Assembly (NCBI RefSeq): GCF_001026695.1
Contig: NZ_LDNB01000010.1
Coordinates: 1-64,000, forward strand
Origin: Neobacillus vireti
Lineage (GTDB): Bacteria; Bacillota; Bacilli; Bacillales; Cytobacillaceae
Direction of reading: 5' to 3'
Length of the DNA: 64,000 bases
Below, one piece after another: positions 55,295 to 64,000 of the stretch (positions are counted from its first letter, which is position 1; each line of letters opens with the position of its first letter). Made by a program: the position numbers and the translations under genes. The notes beneath the pieces are model-generated. The model saw only the letters and a list, made by a program, of their open reading frames with translations. It was not told the DNA's origin and ran no database searches.

Positions 55295-56344
55295 CTAATC
55301 GTTACTTTTGTCTGATTTCTCTACACTTGGCTGACTGCATGATAAGCGCTCAACCAAACGATGCGAGATAATCAGGCGCTTTGTCGGTTCATTGCTGTTT
55401 TCAATCATTTGTATTAAGTTTTTAGATGCTTGATAGCCAAGTTCAAAGATATTAATATCAACGGAAGTCAACGGCGGTCTCGACATTTCGGCAAGCAGAA
55501 CATTATTAAAGCCGACAATCGAGATATCGTCTGGAACTCTAATTCCTAATTCATCCAGAGTATTCAGAACACCAAGCGCCATAAAATCATCTGCTACCAC
55601 AAGGGCTGTCGGCGGATGTTCGAGCTGCATTAACTCCCGAACTGCCTGCTGTCCGCCCTCCCTTAAAAATTTCTGATGAATAATATATTCGCTTCTTGCC
55701 TCAATACCTGCCTCCGCTAATGCCTTTTTATAACCATCCTGACGGTCAGACGTTACAATTAATTCAAGACTTCCGCCGATAAAGCCAATTTGCTTGTGAC
55801 CTAGTCCGATTAAATAGGCAGTAGCCTCTTTCATCGCGCGAATATTATCATTATCTACGTGAGTAATTTCTTCGATATCTTTATATGGTTTTCCAATCAA
55901 AACAAACGGAAAACTTCTTTCTATTAAATAAGAGATGACCTGGTCCTCAACTTTTGAAGAAAGTAAGACAATCCCGTCGACCCGTTTTCCCTGCACCATT
56001 TGAACGACGGCATGAAGAATTTCCTCTTCCGATTTCCCTGTCGTCATATGCAAGGCATAATTTTTCTCTTGTGCCCCTTCACTGATTCCCTGCAATACAG
56101 TAGGAAAAAAGGGATTTTGAAACCCAACGTCCTTCGAGCTTGGCATCACTAGTCCTATTGCCTGCGTTGATTGGCTCGCCAAATTTCTTGCATTTAAGTT
56201 GGGATGGTAGCCGAGCTGCTCCATTGCCTGTTTTACCTTTTGCTTTGTGGCTTCACTAATTCGTGGACTATCGGCAATAACCCTTGAAACTGTTGATGGA
56301 GCAACATTTGCTAAGCTAGCTACATCCTTAATCGTAACGTTCAT
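55295..56344 (-). CDS. LacI-family regulator (MalR-like)
   Basis: A 349-residue repressor: N-terminal LacI HTH (VTIKDVASLANVAPSTVSRVI) and hinge (ARNLASQSTQAIGLVMPS), then a periplasmic-binding-protein-like ligand domain (ALVVADDFMALGVLNTLDELG). It sits inside the maltodextrin operon after the permease, as MalR does in several Bacilli. A LacI-type half-palindrome lies just after the binding-protein promoter. Ligand maltodextrin or maltose is inferred from context. Confidence 0.93.
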   Translation of the reverse strand: MNVTIKDVASLANVAPSTVSRVIADSPRISEATKQKVKQAMEQLGYHPNLNARNLASQSTQAIGLVMPSSKDVGFQNPFFPTVLQGISEGAQEKNYALHMTTGKSEEEILHAVVQMVQGKRVDGIVLLSSKVEDQVISYLIERSFPFVLIGKPYKDIEEITHVDNDNIRAMKEATAYLIGLGHKQIGFIGGSLELIVTSDRQDGYKKALAEAGIEARSEYIIHQKFLREGGQQAVRELMQLEHPPTALVVADDFMALGVLNTLDELGIRVPDDISIVGFNNVLLAEMSRPPLTSVDINIFELGYQASKNLIQMIENSNEPTKRLIISHRLVERLSCSQPSVEKSDKSND

Positions 56345-56385
56345 ATTTTTTCCCCTCTCAAAGGGTGTAATTCAATTTATCAATA

Positions 56386-57228
56386 TTAACCTTTCGTTCC
56401 TCCTGCTGTTAATCCAGATACGAAGAATCGCTGGAATGACAAGAAGAGAATCGCAATCGGAACAGCAATTAGAACGGCCCCGGCAGCAAATGTCGTGAAT
56501 TCAGCGCCAAATTGTTTAGCGACCATTTCATATAGACCCACTGCTAATGTATAATTTTTTTCGGTCCGGAGCAATATGCTCGCAATAATAAAATCAGCAA
56601 ATGGGCCAATAAATGCGAACAGCGCCACAACGGCAATAATTGGTTTAGCCAGCGGCATAACAATTTGAAAAAAGATTCGTAAATGTCCGGCACCATCAAT
56701 CTTTGCTGACTCATCAAGCTCCTTCGGAATGGTATCGAGATACCCCTTCATCAGCCATGTATTCATTGGAATCTGACCGCCAACATAAACACAAATGAGA
56801 CCTAAATGAGTATCAATTAAATGTGTAAGGGTCGCTAAAATGTAGATGGCGATAAGTGCTGCGAAGTTTGGAATCATTTGCAAAATCAAAAAGGTCATTA
56901 AGCCATTTTTCCGTCCCACAAAGCGATAGCGGGAGAAAGAATAGGCTGTTAAACTGACTAGAATAACGGTAAATACCATCGTTAAAATACTTACTTTTAA
57001 CGAGTTGATGTACCAAAAAAGATAATTACTTTTACTTGTATCAAACAGATGCTGGTAATGGGCAAGTGTCGCGTTTTTCGGAATAATACTTGACCCCGAT
57101 AAGCTTTGCCCAGGGTTAAACGATGACCCGATAATCCAGGCCAACGGATATAAAATAATCACAAACATAATCAATACGACTAGATAGGTCAGGGTAAGTC
57201 TGGTGATTTTCTGTCTTTTCGTACTCAT
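56386..57228 (-). CDS. Maltodextrin ABC transporter permease, MalG-like
   Basis: A 280-residue permease with about six membrane helices and the EAA loop (ELDESAKIDGAGHLRIFFQIVMP near 175). N-terminal positive stretch STKRQK, then ILYPLAWIIGSSFNPG, typical of MalG. Pairs with the MalF-like permease encoded upstream, one nucleotide apart. No ATPase gene is in this operon; a shared ATPase (MsmX type) is usual in Bacilli. Confidence 0.93.
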   Translation of the reverse strand: MSTKRQKITRLTLTYLVVLIMFVIILYPLAWIIGSSFNPGQSLSGSSIIPKNATLAHYQHLFDTSKSNYLFWYINSLKVSILTMVFTVILVSLTAYSFSRYRFVGRKNGLMTFLILQMIPNFAALIAIYILATLTHLIDTHLGLICVYVGGQIPMNTWLMKGYLDTIPKELDESAKIDGAGHLRIFFQIVMPLAKPIIAVVALFAFIGPFADFIIASILLRTEKNYTLAVGLYEMVAKQFGAEFTTFAAGAVLIAVPIAILFLSFQRFFVSGLTAGGTKG

Positions 57229-57229
57229 A

Positions 57230-58516
57230 TTACATCATATCCTCTTCTTGGAATGATTTTGTTCTTTTAAATTGCCAAATCGCCACGGTGATAACAATCA
57301 CAGATAAGAGCATCGTCAATGTTGCAGCCTTTGAATATTGCGCCGAAGTCATCGTTAGACGGTAAATCCATGAAATAAGGATATCTGTACCACCGGCGTT
57401 CTGCCCAGTTACTGCCGGGCCGCCGCCATTAAATAAGTAAATGATACTAAAGTTATTGAAGTTGAATGTGTATTGCGTAATGAGCACTGGTGCTGTTGCA
57501 AATAAGACCAATGGTAAGGTAATGTTTTTAAACTTTTGAAAGGTGGATGCACCATCAACAGTGGCAGCTTCATACAAATCTGCCGGAATCGATTGTAGGA
57601 CACCGGTTGTCATCGCAAAGATGAACGGGAACCCTAGCCAAGTTTGAATACAGATTAACGCAATTCTCGTAAAAATAGGTTCGGTCATCCAAGGCAGGCC
57701 TTCAATCCCAAAGAAACCTAGGATATCTCTATTAATCGCACCAAAGGATTCATTAAACATCCCCGCAAATACTAGAATGGAGACGAATGCCGGTACAGCC
57801 CAAGGTAAAATAAACACAGTCCGCATTATTGCTTTTCCTTTTACATCCTTCTGATTGACAATAATCGCAAGGAAAATTCCCAGGGCCACCTGGAAAGTTG
57901 TCGCAACAAATGTCCAGACAAGTGTCCAAGCGAGTACCGCAAAAAAGGTGTTCCTCCACATGTCCACTTTAAAAATATCTACAAAGTTTTTAAAACCAAC
58001 CCAATCAACCAGTTTTGCCGGCGGAGTATGGTAAAGATCATAGTTTGTAAACCCAAGTAAAATAACGAAAATAATCGGAAAAATAACGACAAACACTAAT
58101 AGTAAGAATCCAGGTGACATGATTAAATAGGGAAAACCGTTATCAACAAGGTTTCGGTACTGTTCTTTAACGGTGCTGACGGGTTCATGGCTATCACGTT
58201 TTTTCCCCACTTTATAGGCATCACGTAAGTTAAACACGTAAAACCCAATTCCAAACACAAGGACAATGATAGCCAAAATCCCATACACTAAAAGGAAAAT
58301 TGAATGATCCTCGAATGGAATTTCTCCTAATGTAACTAATCCCCATAAACCGATGTTTATTAAATCCATAAATACATAAATAAAAGCTGCACTTAAGACG
58401 AGAAAGGAGACTCCCTTTAAAATTTGCTTGTTATACAGTTGACCTATCCCAGGGATAATGGATAGAATCAATGCTTTCTTACGGTGGCTGGTTGGATAGG
58501 ATACTACACTCGACAT
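57230..58516 (-). CDS. Maltodextrin ABC transporter permease, MalF-like
   Basis: A 428-residue permease with about eight membrane helices. The N-terminal part carries a P2-like extra domain (about 1-120), and the permease domain has the EAA loop LYEAATVDGASTFQKFKNITLP near 315. The extra N-terminal helices and length are typical of MalF of Gram-positive maltodextrin systems. MalG follows one nucleotide after its stop. Confidence 0.93.
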   Translation of the reverse strand: MSSVVSYPTSHRKKALILSIIPGIGQLYNKQILKGVSFLVLSAAFIYVFMDLINIGLWGLVTLGEIPFEDHSIFLLVYGILAIIVLVFGIGFYVFNLRDAYKVGKKRDSHEPVSTVKEQYRNLVDNGFPYLIMSPGFLLLVFVVIFPIIFVILLGFTNYDLYHTPPAKLVDWVGFKNFVDIFKVDMWRNTFFAVLAWTLVWTFVATTFQVALGIFLAIIVNQKDVKGKAIMRTVFILPWAVPAFVSILVFAGMFNESFGAINRDILGFFGIEGLPWMTEPIFTRIALICIQTWLGFPFIFAMTTGVLQSIPADLYEAATVDGASTFQKFKNITLPLVLFATAPVLITQYTFNFNNFSIIYLFNGGGPAVTGQNAGGTDILISWIYRLTMTSAQYSKAATLTMLLSVIVITVAIWQFKRTKSFQEEDMM

Positions 58517-58650
58517 CCTACACTCCCCTTTCTTTTAAATAAAGAATTCTTTTAACTAGCTGGTGCTAGCACGTACATCTAAGCTTAGATGCTTTATCAA
58601 GAAAAAATTATTTTTCCCTCATAAAACAGCTAATATAACGTGAATAGAGA

Positions 58651-58678
58651 GCAGTACCTCATGGAGGTGAGGTACTGC
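58651..58678 (-). other. Intergenic hairpin between binding-protein and MalF-like genes
   Basis: GCAGTACCTCA (58651-58661) pairs exactly with TGAGGTACTGC (58668-58678) after the binding-protein stop, without a following T-run. As in other maltodextrin operons it probably stabilises or partly terminates the mRNA so that the binding protein is made in excess. A 16-bp palindrome, CATCTAAGCTTAGATG, lies at 58576-58591. Confidence 0.7.
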
Positions 58679-58688
58679 CGACATGGAA

Positions 58689-59945
58689 CTATTTAGTAGA
58701 AGCAATATTTGCTTTGATTTGTTCTACTGCCGAATCAAGAGCTGCTTTCGGTGCTGATTTTCCAGTTACAACCGTTTGAAGCGATTTAGCCATCGGATCC
58801 CAAACCTGGCCCATTTCAGGGATGTTTGGCATTGGCACAGCATATTGTGATTGCTCAGCTACTGCTTTTGCCCCTTCATTATCTTTAATTGCTGGGTCAT
58901 CAAGTAATGCTACGTTTGTTGGAACTTCAGCTGTTTGTTCGAAACGATATTTAGAGTTTTCATCATTTGTAATAAACTCAACGAATTTGGTTGCCCATTC
59001 TTGATTCTTAGAATAAGCAGATACATGCCAGCCTTTAACGCCCATGAATGTTTTTACATGGTCACCGTTTGGAAGTGTTGGAAGTGCAGTAACTCCAATT
59101 TTAATGCCTGCATCTGTATATGGTTTAAATGCCCATGGTCCGTTCATAACAGAAGCCACTTTCCCTTCTGTGAAGAGACCATCTAGAGCAGACCCGCCAT
59201 TTTCACCAATGATCCCTTTAGGGAATAATCCCTCTGTATACCATTTTTGAATATATTCAGTACCTTTGACAGCACCCTCATTATTTAAGCCAATATCTTT
59301 CGGATCATTGTTCTTAAAAACATAACCGCCCATACCGCCAATAACACCGTGAGCGAAATAGAAGTTATCCCAAAGTGCTAGGAAACCATATTTTTCACCC
59401 TTAGTGAAATCTTTGGCAAATTTATAAACATCATCCATTGTCTTTGGAGCTTCAGGCATTAAATCTTTATTATAAATAAAAACTGGTGTTTCTGAAGCTT
59501 TTGGAAGTCCGTATAATTTACCATCGTACGTTTCTGCATCAATCGAAGGTTGTGAAAATTGATCAGTAACCTTTTTGTCGACTTTGAGCTCAGCAATAAG
59601 ACCTTCTGTTGCAACTTGCCCTACTTGGTCATGCGGTAAGGTTACAACATCTGGGCCTGTCCCGGCAGGACCGTCAAGGCGTAATTGATCACGCATTTTT
59701 GTAGCCATTTCTACTTCTTTGAATTCAATTTTAATGCCATTTTCTTTTTCAAAATCAGCCGCTACTTTTTTAAGCCAGCCAGATTTGTCTTTATCTTCCC
59801 ATACAACAAGTTTATCCGGTTTTGCTACTGTTTCTTCCTTTTTGCCAGTGTCTGTCTTGTCTGTAGTATCCCGCTTTGGACCACATGCAGACAGAACACC
59901 AAGCATCAAGACAGCCATCATAAAGATTGCTAGTGCTTTTTTCAT
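58689..59945 (-). CDS. Maltodextrin-binding lipoprotein, MalE-like
   Basis: About 418 residues. A lipoprotein signal (MKKALAIFMMAVLMLGVLSA, then Cys) followed by a family-1 solute-binding domain: KLVVWEDKDKSGWLKKVAADF, EVEMATKMRDQL, and GLPKASETPVFIYNKDLMP. ATG at 59945 follows AGGAGGGG; the upstream starts are out of the ribosome-binding context. First gene of the operon; promoter and operator elements lie at 60013-60084. Confidence 0.92.
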   Translation of the reverse strand: MKKALAIFMMAVLMLGVLSACGPKRDTTDKTDTGKKEETVAKPDKLVVWEDKDKSGWLKKVAADFEKENGIKIEFKEVEMATKMRDQLRLDGPAGTGPDVVTLPHDQVGQVATEGLIAELKVDKKVTDQFSQPSIDAETYDGKLYGLPKASETPVFIYNKDLMPEAPKTMDDVYKFAKDFTKGEKYGFLALWDNFYFAHGVIGGMGGYVFKNNDPKDIGLNNEGAVKGTEYIQKWYTEGLFPKGIIGENGGSALDGLFTEGKVASVMNGPWAFKPYTDAGIKIGVTALPTLPNGDHVKTFMGVKGWHVSAYSKNQEWATKFVEFITNDENSKYRFEQTAEVPTNVALLDDPAIKDNEGAKAVAEQSQYAVPMPNIPEMGQVWDPMAKSLQTVVTGKSAPKAALDSAVEQIKANIASTK

Positions 59946-60012
59946 TTTTTCCCCTCCTGTTAAATGTAGGAATGATTTGTAGTTCTGCCCGCACCGCAAA
60001 ACCTTTCTTTCA

Positions 60013-60084
60013 GCATAGCGCTTACATTTGCGAAATCGGTTGCACAACTTACTTTCATTATAATACCTATATTTAATTTTACAA
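60013..60084 (-). promoter_or_regulatory. malE-type promoter with LacI-type operator and cre
   Basis: On the minus strand: -35 TTGTAA (60079-60084), 16-bp spacer, -10 TATAAT (60057-60062). Just downstream are a half-palindrome TGCGAA-N4-GTTGCA type site (60029-60044) and a cre-like TGTAAGCGCTATGC (60013-60026, 12 of 14 consensus positions). This order suits repression by a LacI-type regulator at the start point and CcpA roadblock just after it. Confidence 0.75.
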
Positions 60085-60200
60085 CTATTTTTTGTAAAAT
60101 AATTTTATTATCCAGATGAAATGGAAATGCTAGCTTTGATTTAAATTTATATCATTTCTACTTATTTTTTAGTAAAATAGCCTTAAATATAATGTTTTAA

Positions 60201-61979
<1,779 letters not shown>

Positions 61980-61980
61980 C

Positions 61981-62022
61981 AAAAAGGACAGGGAGCTCCT
62001 ATTGAGCATCCTTGTCCTTTTT
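61981..62022. terminator. Bidirectional terminator between convergent amylase genes
   Basis: AAAAAGGACA (61981-61990) pairs with TGTCCTTTTT (62013-62022), with A- and T-runs at both ends. Confidence 0.85.
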
Positions 62023-62031
62023 GCTTAGTTT

Positions 62032-63705
62032 TTAGTTATTTTTTAACACAATGGACTCGTATGGACGGAGATTGCTTTGACTGCCTGCTTCATAGTTCGC
62101 AAGGACAACGTTATATTCAGCTAGCTTTATTCTAAGCTCAGCATCCTCAATGATTACTTCATCTTCACTAAAATTGCACAGTACAAGGAGGACTTCATCG
62201 CTCCACTTTCGTTCGTAGGCAAACAATTTAGGATGATCCTTTAGCAGCAATTGAAAATCACCTTCTATAACAATATCCATTTCTTTTCTAAGAGCAATCA
62301 ATTTTTGATAAAAATAAAAGATGGATTCCGAATCCGCCAATGCATTTTTTACATTAATTTCTTTGTATCTAGGGTTGACCTTGATCCACGGGGTTCCAGA
62401 CGTGAAGCCGCCATGTTCGGAATCATCCCATTGCATCGGCGTTCTAGCATTGTCTCGGCCTTTTACATAAATCGAAGCCATGATTTCCTCATGCGGATAG
62501 CCTAACGCTTTTCTTTCGTTATACATATTAATGGTTTCGATATCGCGATAATCTTCAAGGGATTCAAACTTAACATTGGTCATTCCGATTTCTTCCCCTT
62601 GATAAATATATGGTGTCCCTTGCATAAAATGAAGGCACGATGCTAACATTTTCGCCGATTCCACTCGGTACTCACCATCATTACCAAATCGGGAAACAAT
62701 CCGCGGCTGGTCATGATTATTCCAATACAGGCTATTCCAGCCTTTGTTATGTAACGCCGTCTGCCACTTCGTAAGATTTTCCTTCAAATCGACTAAATTC
62801 AACGGTTTTAAATTCCATTTTCCGCCCGGAGCACTGTCTAAGTCCATATGCTCAAACGTAAAAATCATGTTGACTTCTTTCCGGTCAGGGTCCGTGTATT
62901 TTTTAGCATCCTCTGGGGTCGCACCTGGCATTTCGCCAACGGTCATGATGGGGTAGTTAGACAAAACCTCATGGTTCATTTCTTGTAAAAATTCATGGAT
63001 TCTCGGTCCATTCATATAGTATTGCCCGCCATCGCCATATAATTGACCAACGCTCTGCTCGCCGTCCGGCAGGTCCGCCTGCTTCGATATCATATTAATG
63101 ACATCCATCCGGAAACCGTCAATTCCTTTATCGAGCCAGAACTTCATCATCTGGTACACTTCTTCCCGGAGCTTCGGATTTTCCCAGTTGAGGTCAGGCT
63201 GTTTTTTTGAAAATAAATGTAAAAAGTATTCATTGGTTGTTTCGTCATATTGCCACGCCGAGCCGCTGAACACAGAACCCCAATTATTCGGTTCTTTTCC
63301 GTCTTTTCCTTTACGCCAAAAATAATAGTCGCGATATGGATTGTCTTTTGATTTTTTCGACTGAACAAACCACTCATGTTCATCAGAAGTATGGTTCACC
63401 ACTAAATCCATGACGAGTCTCATTTCACGTTTATGCAACTCTGCTAACATCCGGTCAAAATCAGCCATTGTCCCAAACTCGTTCATAATGGCTTGGTAGT
63501 TACGGATATCATAGCCATTATCATCATTCGGCGAATCGTAAATTGGACTAAGCCAAATCACGTCAACTCCTAATAATTTCAAATAATCCAGTTTCTCAAT
63601 AATACCTTGGATATCACCGATTCCGTCTCCATTCGAATCCTTGAAGCTACGGGGGTAAATCTGGTATACTACACTCTTTTTCCACCATTGGTCATTGGTC
63701 TTCAC
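62032..63705 (-). CDS. Alpha-glucosidase, GH13 (second copy in locus)
   Basis: About 557 residues, clearly homologous to the alpha-glucosidase at 53617 (shared VYQIYPRSFKDSNGDGIGDI and HTSDEHEWFVQS), but divergent. Catalytic residues: GFRMDVINMI near 198, TVGEMPGA near 253, and WNNHDQPRIV near 330. GTG at 63705 follows GGAGGT by 7 nt. The first gene lies in the operon; this one is convergent to the neopullulanase and probably is expressed separately. Substrate range may differ. Confidence 0.93.
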   Translation of the reverse strand: MKTNDQWWKKSVVYQIYPRSFKDSNGDGIGDIQGIIEKLDYLKLLGVDVIWLSPIYDSPNDDNGYDIRNYQAIMNEFGTMADFDRMLAELHKREMRLVMDLVVNHTSDEHEWFVQSKKSKDNPYRDYYFWRKGKDGKEPNNWGSVFSGSAWQYDETTNEYFLHLFSKKQPDLNWENPKLREEVYQMMKFWLDKGIDGFRMDVINMISKQADLPDGEQSVGQLYGDGGQYYMNGPRIHEFLQEMNHEVLSNYPIMTVGEMPGATPEDAKKYTDPDRKEVNMIFTFEHMDLDSAPGGKWNLKPLNLVDLKENLTKWQTALHNKGWNSLYWNNHDQPRIVSRFGNDGEYRVESAKMLASCLHFMQGTPYIYQGEEIGMTNVKFESLEDYRDIETINMYNERKALGYPHEEIMASIYVKGRDNARTPMQWDDSEHGGFTSGTPWIKVNPRYKEINVKNALADSESIFYFYQKLIALRKEMDIVIEGDFQLLLKDHPKLFAYERKWSDEVLLVLCNFSEDEVIIEDAELRIKLAEYNVVLANYEAGSQSNLRPYESIVLKNN

Positions 63706-63768
63706 TTTGCTTACCTCCTCACTGTAAACAAACACACTATAACATAAAGATGCAGCAAAACTGAAAAA

Positions 63769-63798
63769 ATCCTCATCCAATAAAAGCTGGATGAGGAT
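63769..63798. terminator. Terminator downstream of truncated-haemoglobin gene
   Basis: ATCCTCATCCA (63769-63779) pairs exactly with TGGATGAGGAT (63788-63798); T-run on both strands. It ends the minus-strand gene that stops at 63809. Confidence 0.88.
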
Positions 63799-63808
63799 TT
63801 TTGTTATT

Positions 63809-64000
63809 TTATTCGCTATCCGCTGTATTCACCATAATTCCAGCTACTTGGGTCAAACGGTCATAAAAGGCAAGTCCCGCCGGATTTTGGTCGAGGCCAA
63901 TTTCCGCGAAGGCCTCTCTCATGCAGCGAAGCCAGCACTGTGCTCTTCTCGGCGTCACTTCGAACGGCAGATGCCGCTCCCTCATGGCCGGCGGTCCGAA
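63809..64000 (-). CDS. Truncated haemoglobin, group II (C-terminal part)
   Basis: The last 63 codons of a gene that starts beyond the window. The fragment FGPPAMRERHLPFEVTP, RRAQCWLRCMREAF and the C-terminal AFYDRLTQVAG are typical of the C-terminal half of YjbI/GlbO-type truncated haemoglobins (G and H helices; the Trp in QCWL is the conserved TrpG8). It is an oxygen or nitric-oxide binding haem protein. The N-terminal half with the proximal His is not visible. Own terminator follows. Confidence 0.88.
   Translation of the reverse strand, partial: FGPPAMRERHLPFEVTPRRAQCWLRCMREAFAEIGLDQNPAGLAFYDRLTQVAGIMVNTADSE

Overview
The window looks like chromosome of a low-GC, Gram-positive, spore-forming Bacillaceae bacterium. 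The evidence is: strong AGGAGG-type ribosome-binding sites with many TTG/GTG starts, a 35-residue YjcZ-type sporulation peptide, a T-box leader in front of ilvB, a cre-like CcpA site upstream of a maltodextrin-binding lipoprotein gene, and Bacillus-type families (DUF3892, DUF1836, DUF3267, LiaG-like). I see no rRNA, tRNA, CRISPR array, prophage or intact transposase.

Layout. 1-3.5 kb: a two-component system and a BcrA/BcrB-type ABC transporter on the minus strand. 3.5-4.4 kb: a segment bounded by 34-35 bp inverted repeats, with a small membrane protein inside. 4.4-13.3 kb: single housekeeping or accessory genes (histidine phosphatase, two Nudix, two GNAT, an M3 peptidase, a serine hydrolase, SRPBCC and VOC proteins). 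13.4-18.2 kb: YjcZ peptide, a TPR-dynamin-like GTPase, an unknown protein, a zinc-ribbon protein and a frameshifted DUF3267 gene. 18.3-20.6 kb: a polar amino-acid ABC importer. 21.1-32.6 kb: the complete branched-chain amino-acid pathway ilvE-ilvD-(T-box)-ilvB-ilvN-ilvC-leuA-leuB-leuC-leuD. 32.7-45.6 kb: small conserved proteins, a beta-helix protein, HlyIII, a catabolic cluster (DmpA-like peptidase, M19 dipeptidase, NCS2 permease, BASS transporter, rhodanese), a LiaG-like protein and a MATE pump. 45.6-48.7 kb: a PAS-GGDEF-EAL protein and a DoxX protein. 48.8-53.5 kb: a four-gene sugar oxidoreductase/ThuA operon divergent from an AraC regulator. 53.6-63.7 kb: a maltodextrin locus (binding protein, two permeases, LacI regulator, two alpha-glucosidases, a neopullulanase-type amylase). 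The window ends inside a truncated haemoglobin gene.

How the genes work together. The ilv-leu block makes isoleucine, valine and leucine; ilvE and ilvD have their own promoter upstream, while everything from ilvB on lies behind a tRNA-sensing T-box whose specifier reads as AUC (Ile). In the maltodextrin locus, maltodextrins would be imported by the ABC system (ATPase not in the window) and hydrolysed inside the cell; a LacI-type half-palindrome and a cre lie just downstream of the binding-protein promoter.

The most unusual feature is non-coding. At least four intergenic loci carry short degenerate repeats with an exact or near-exact 21-bp period but different core words. Two of them, inside the ilv-leu block, share the core CGCCAGTAAA in opposite orientations. 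A second dispersed word, RGTGTCAGGCACY, occurs five times, twice inside coding genes, and is associated with 13- and 14-bp tandem duplications. I do not know a described function for either.
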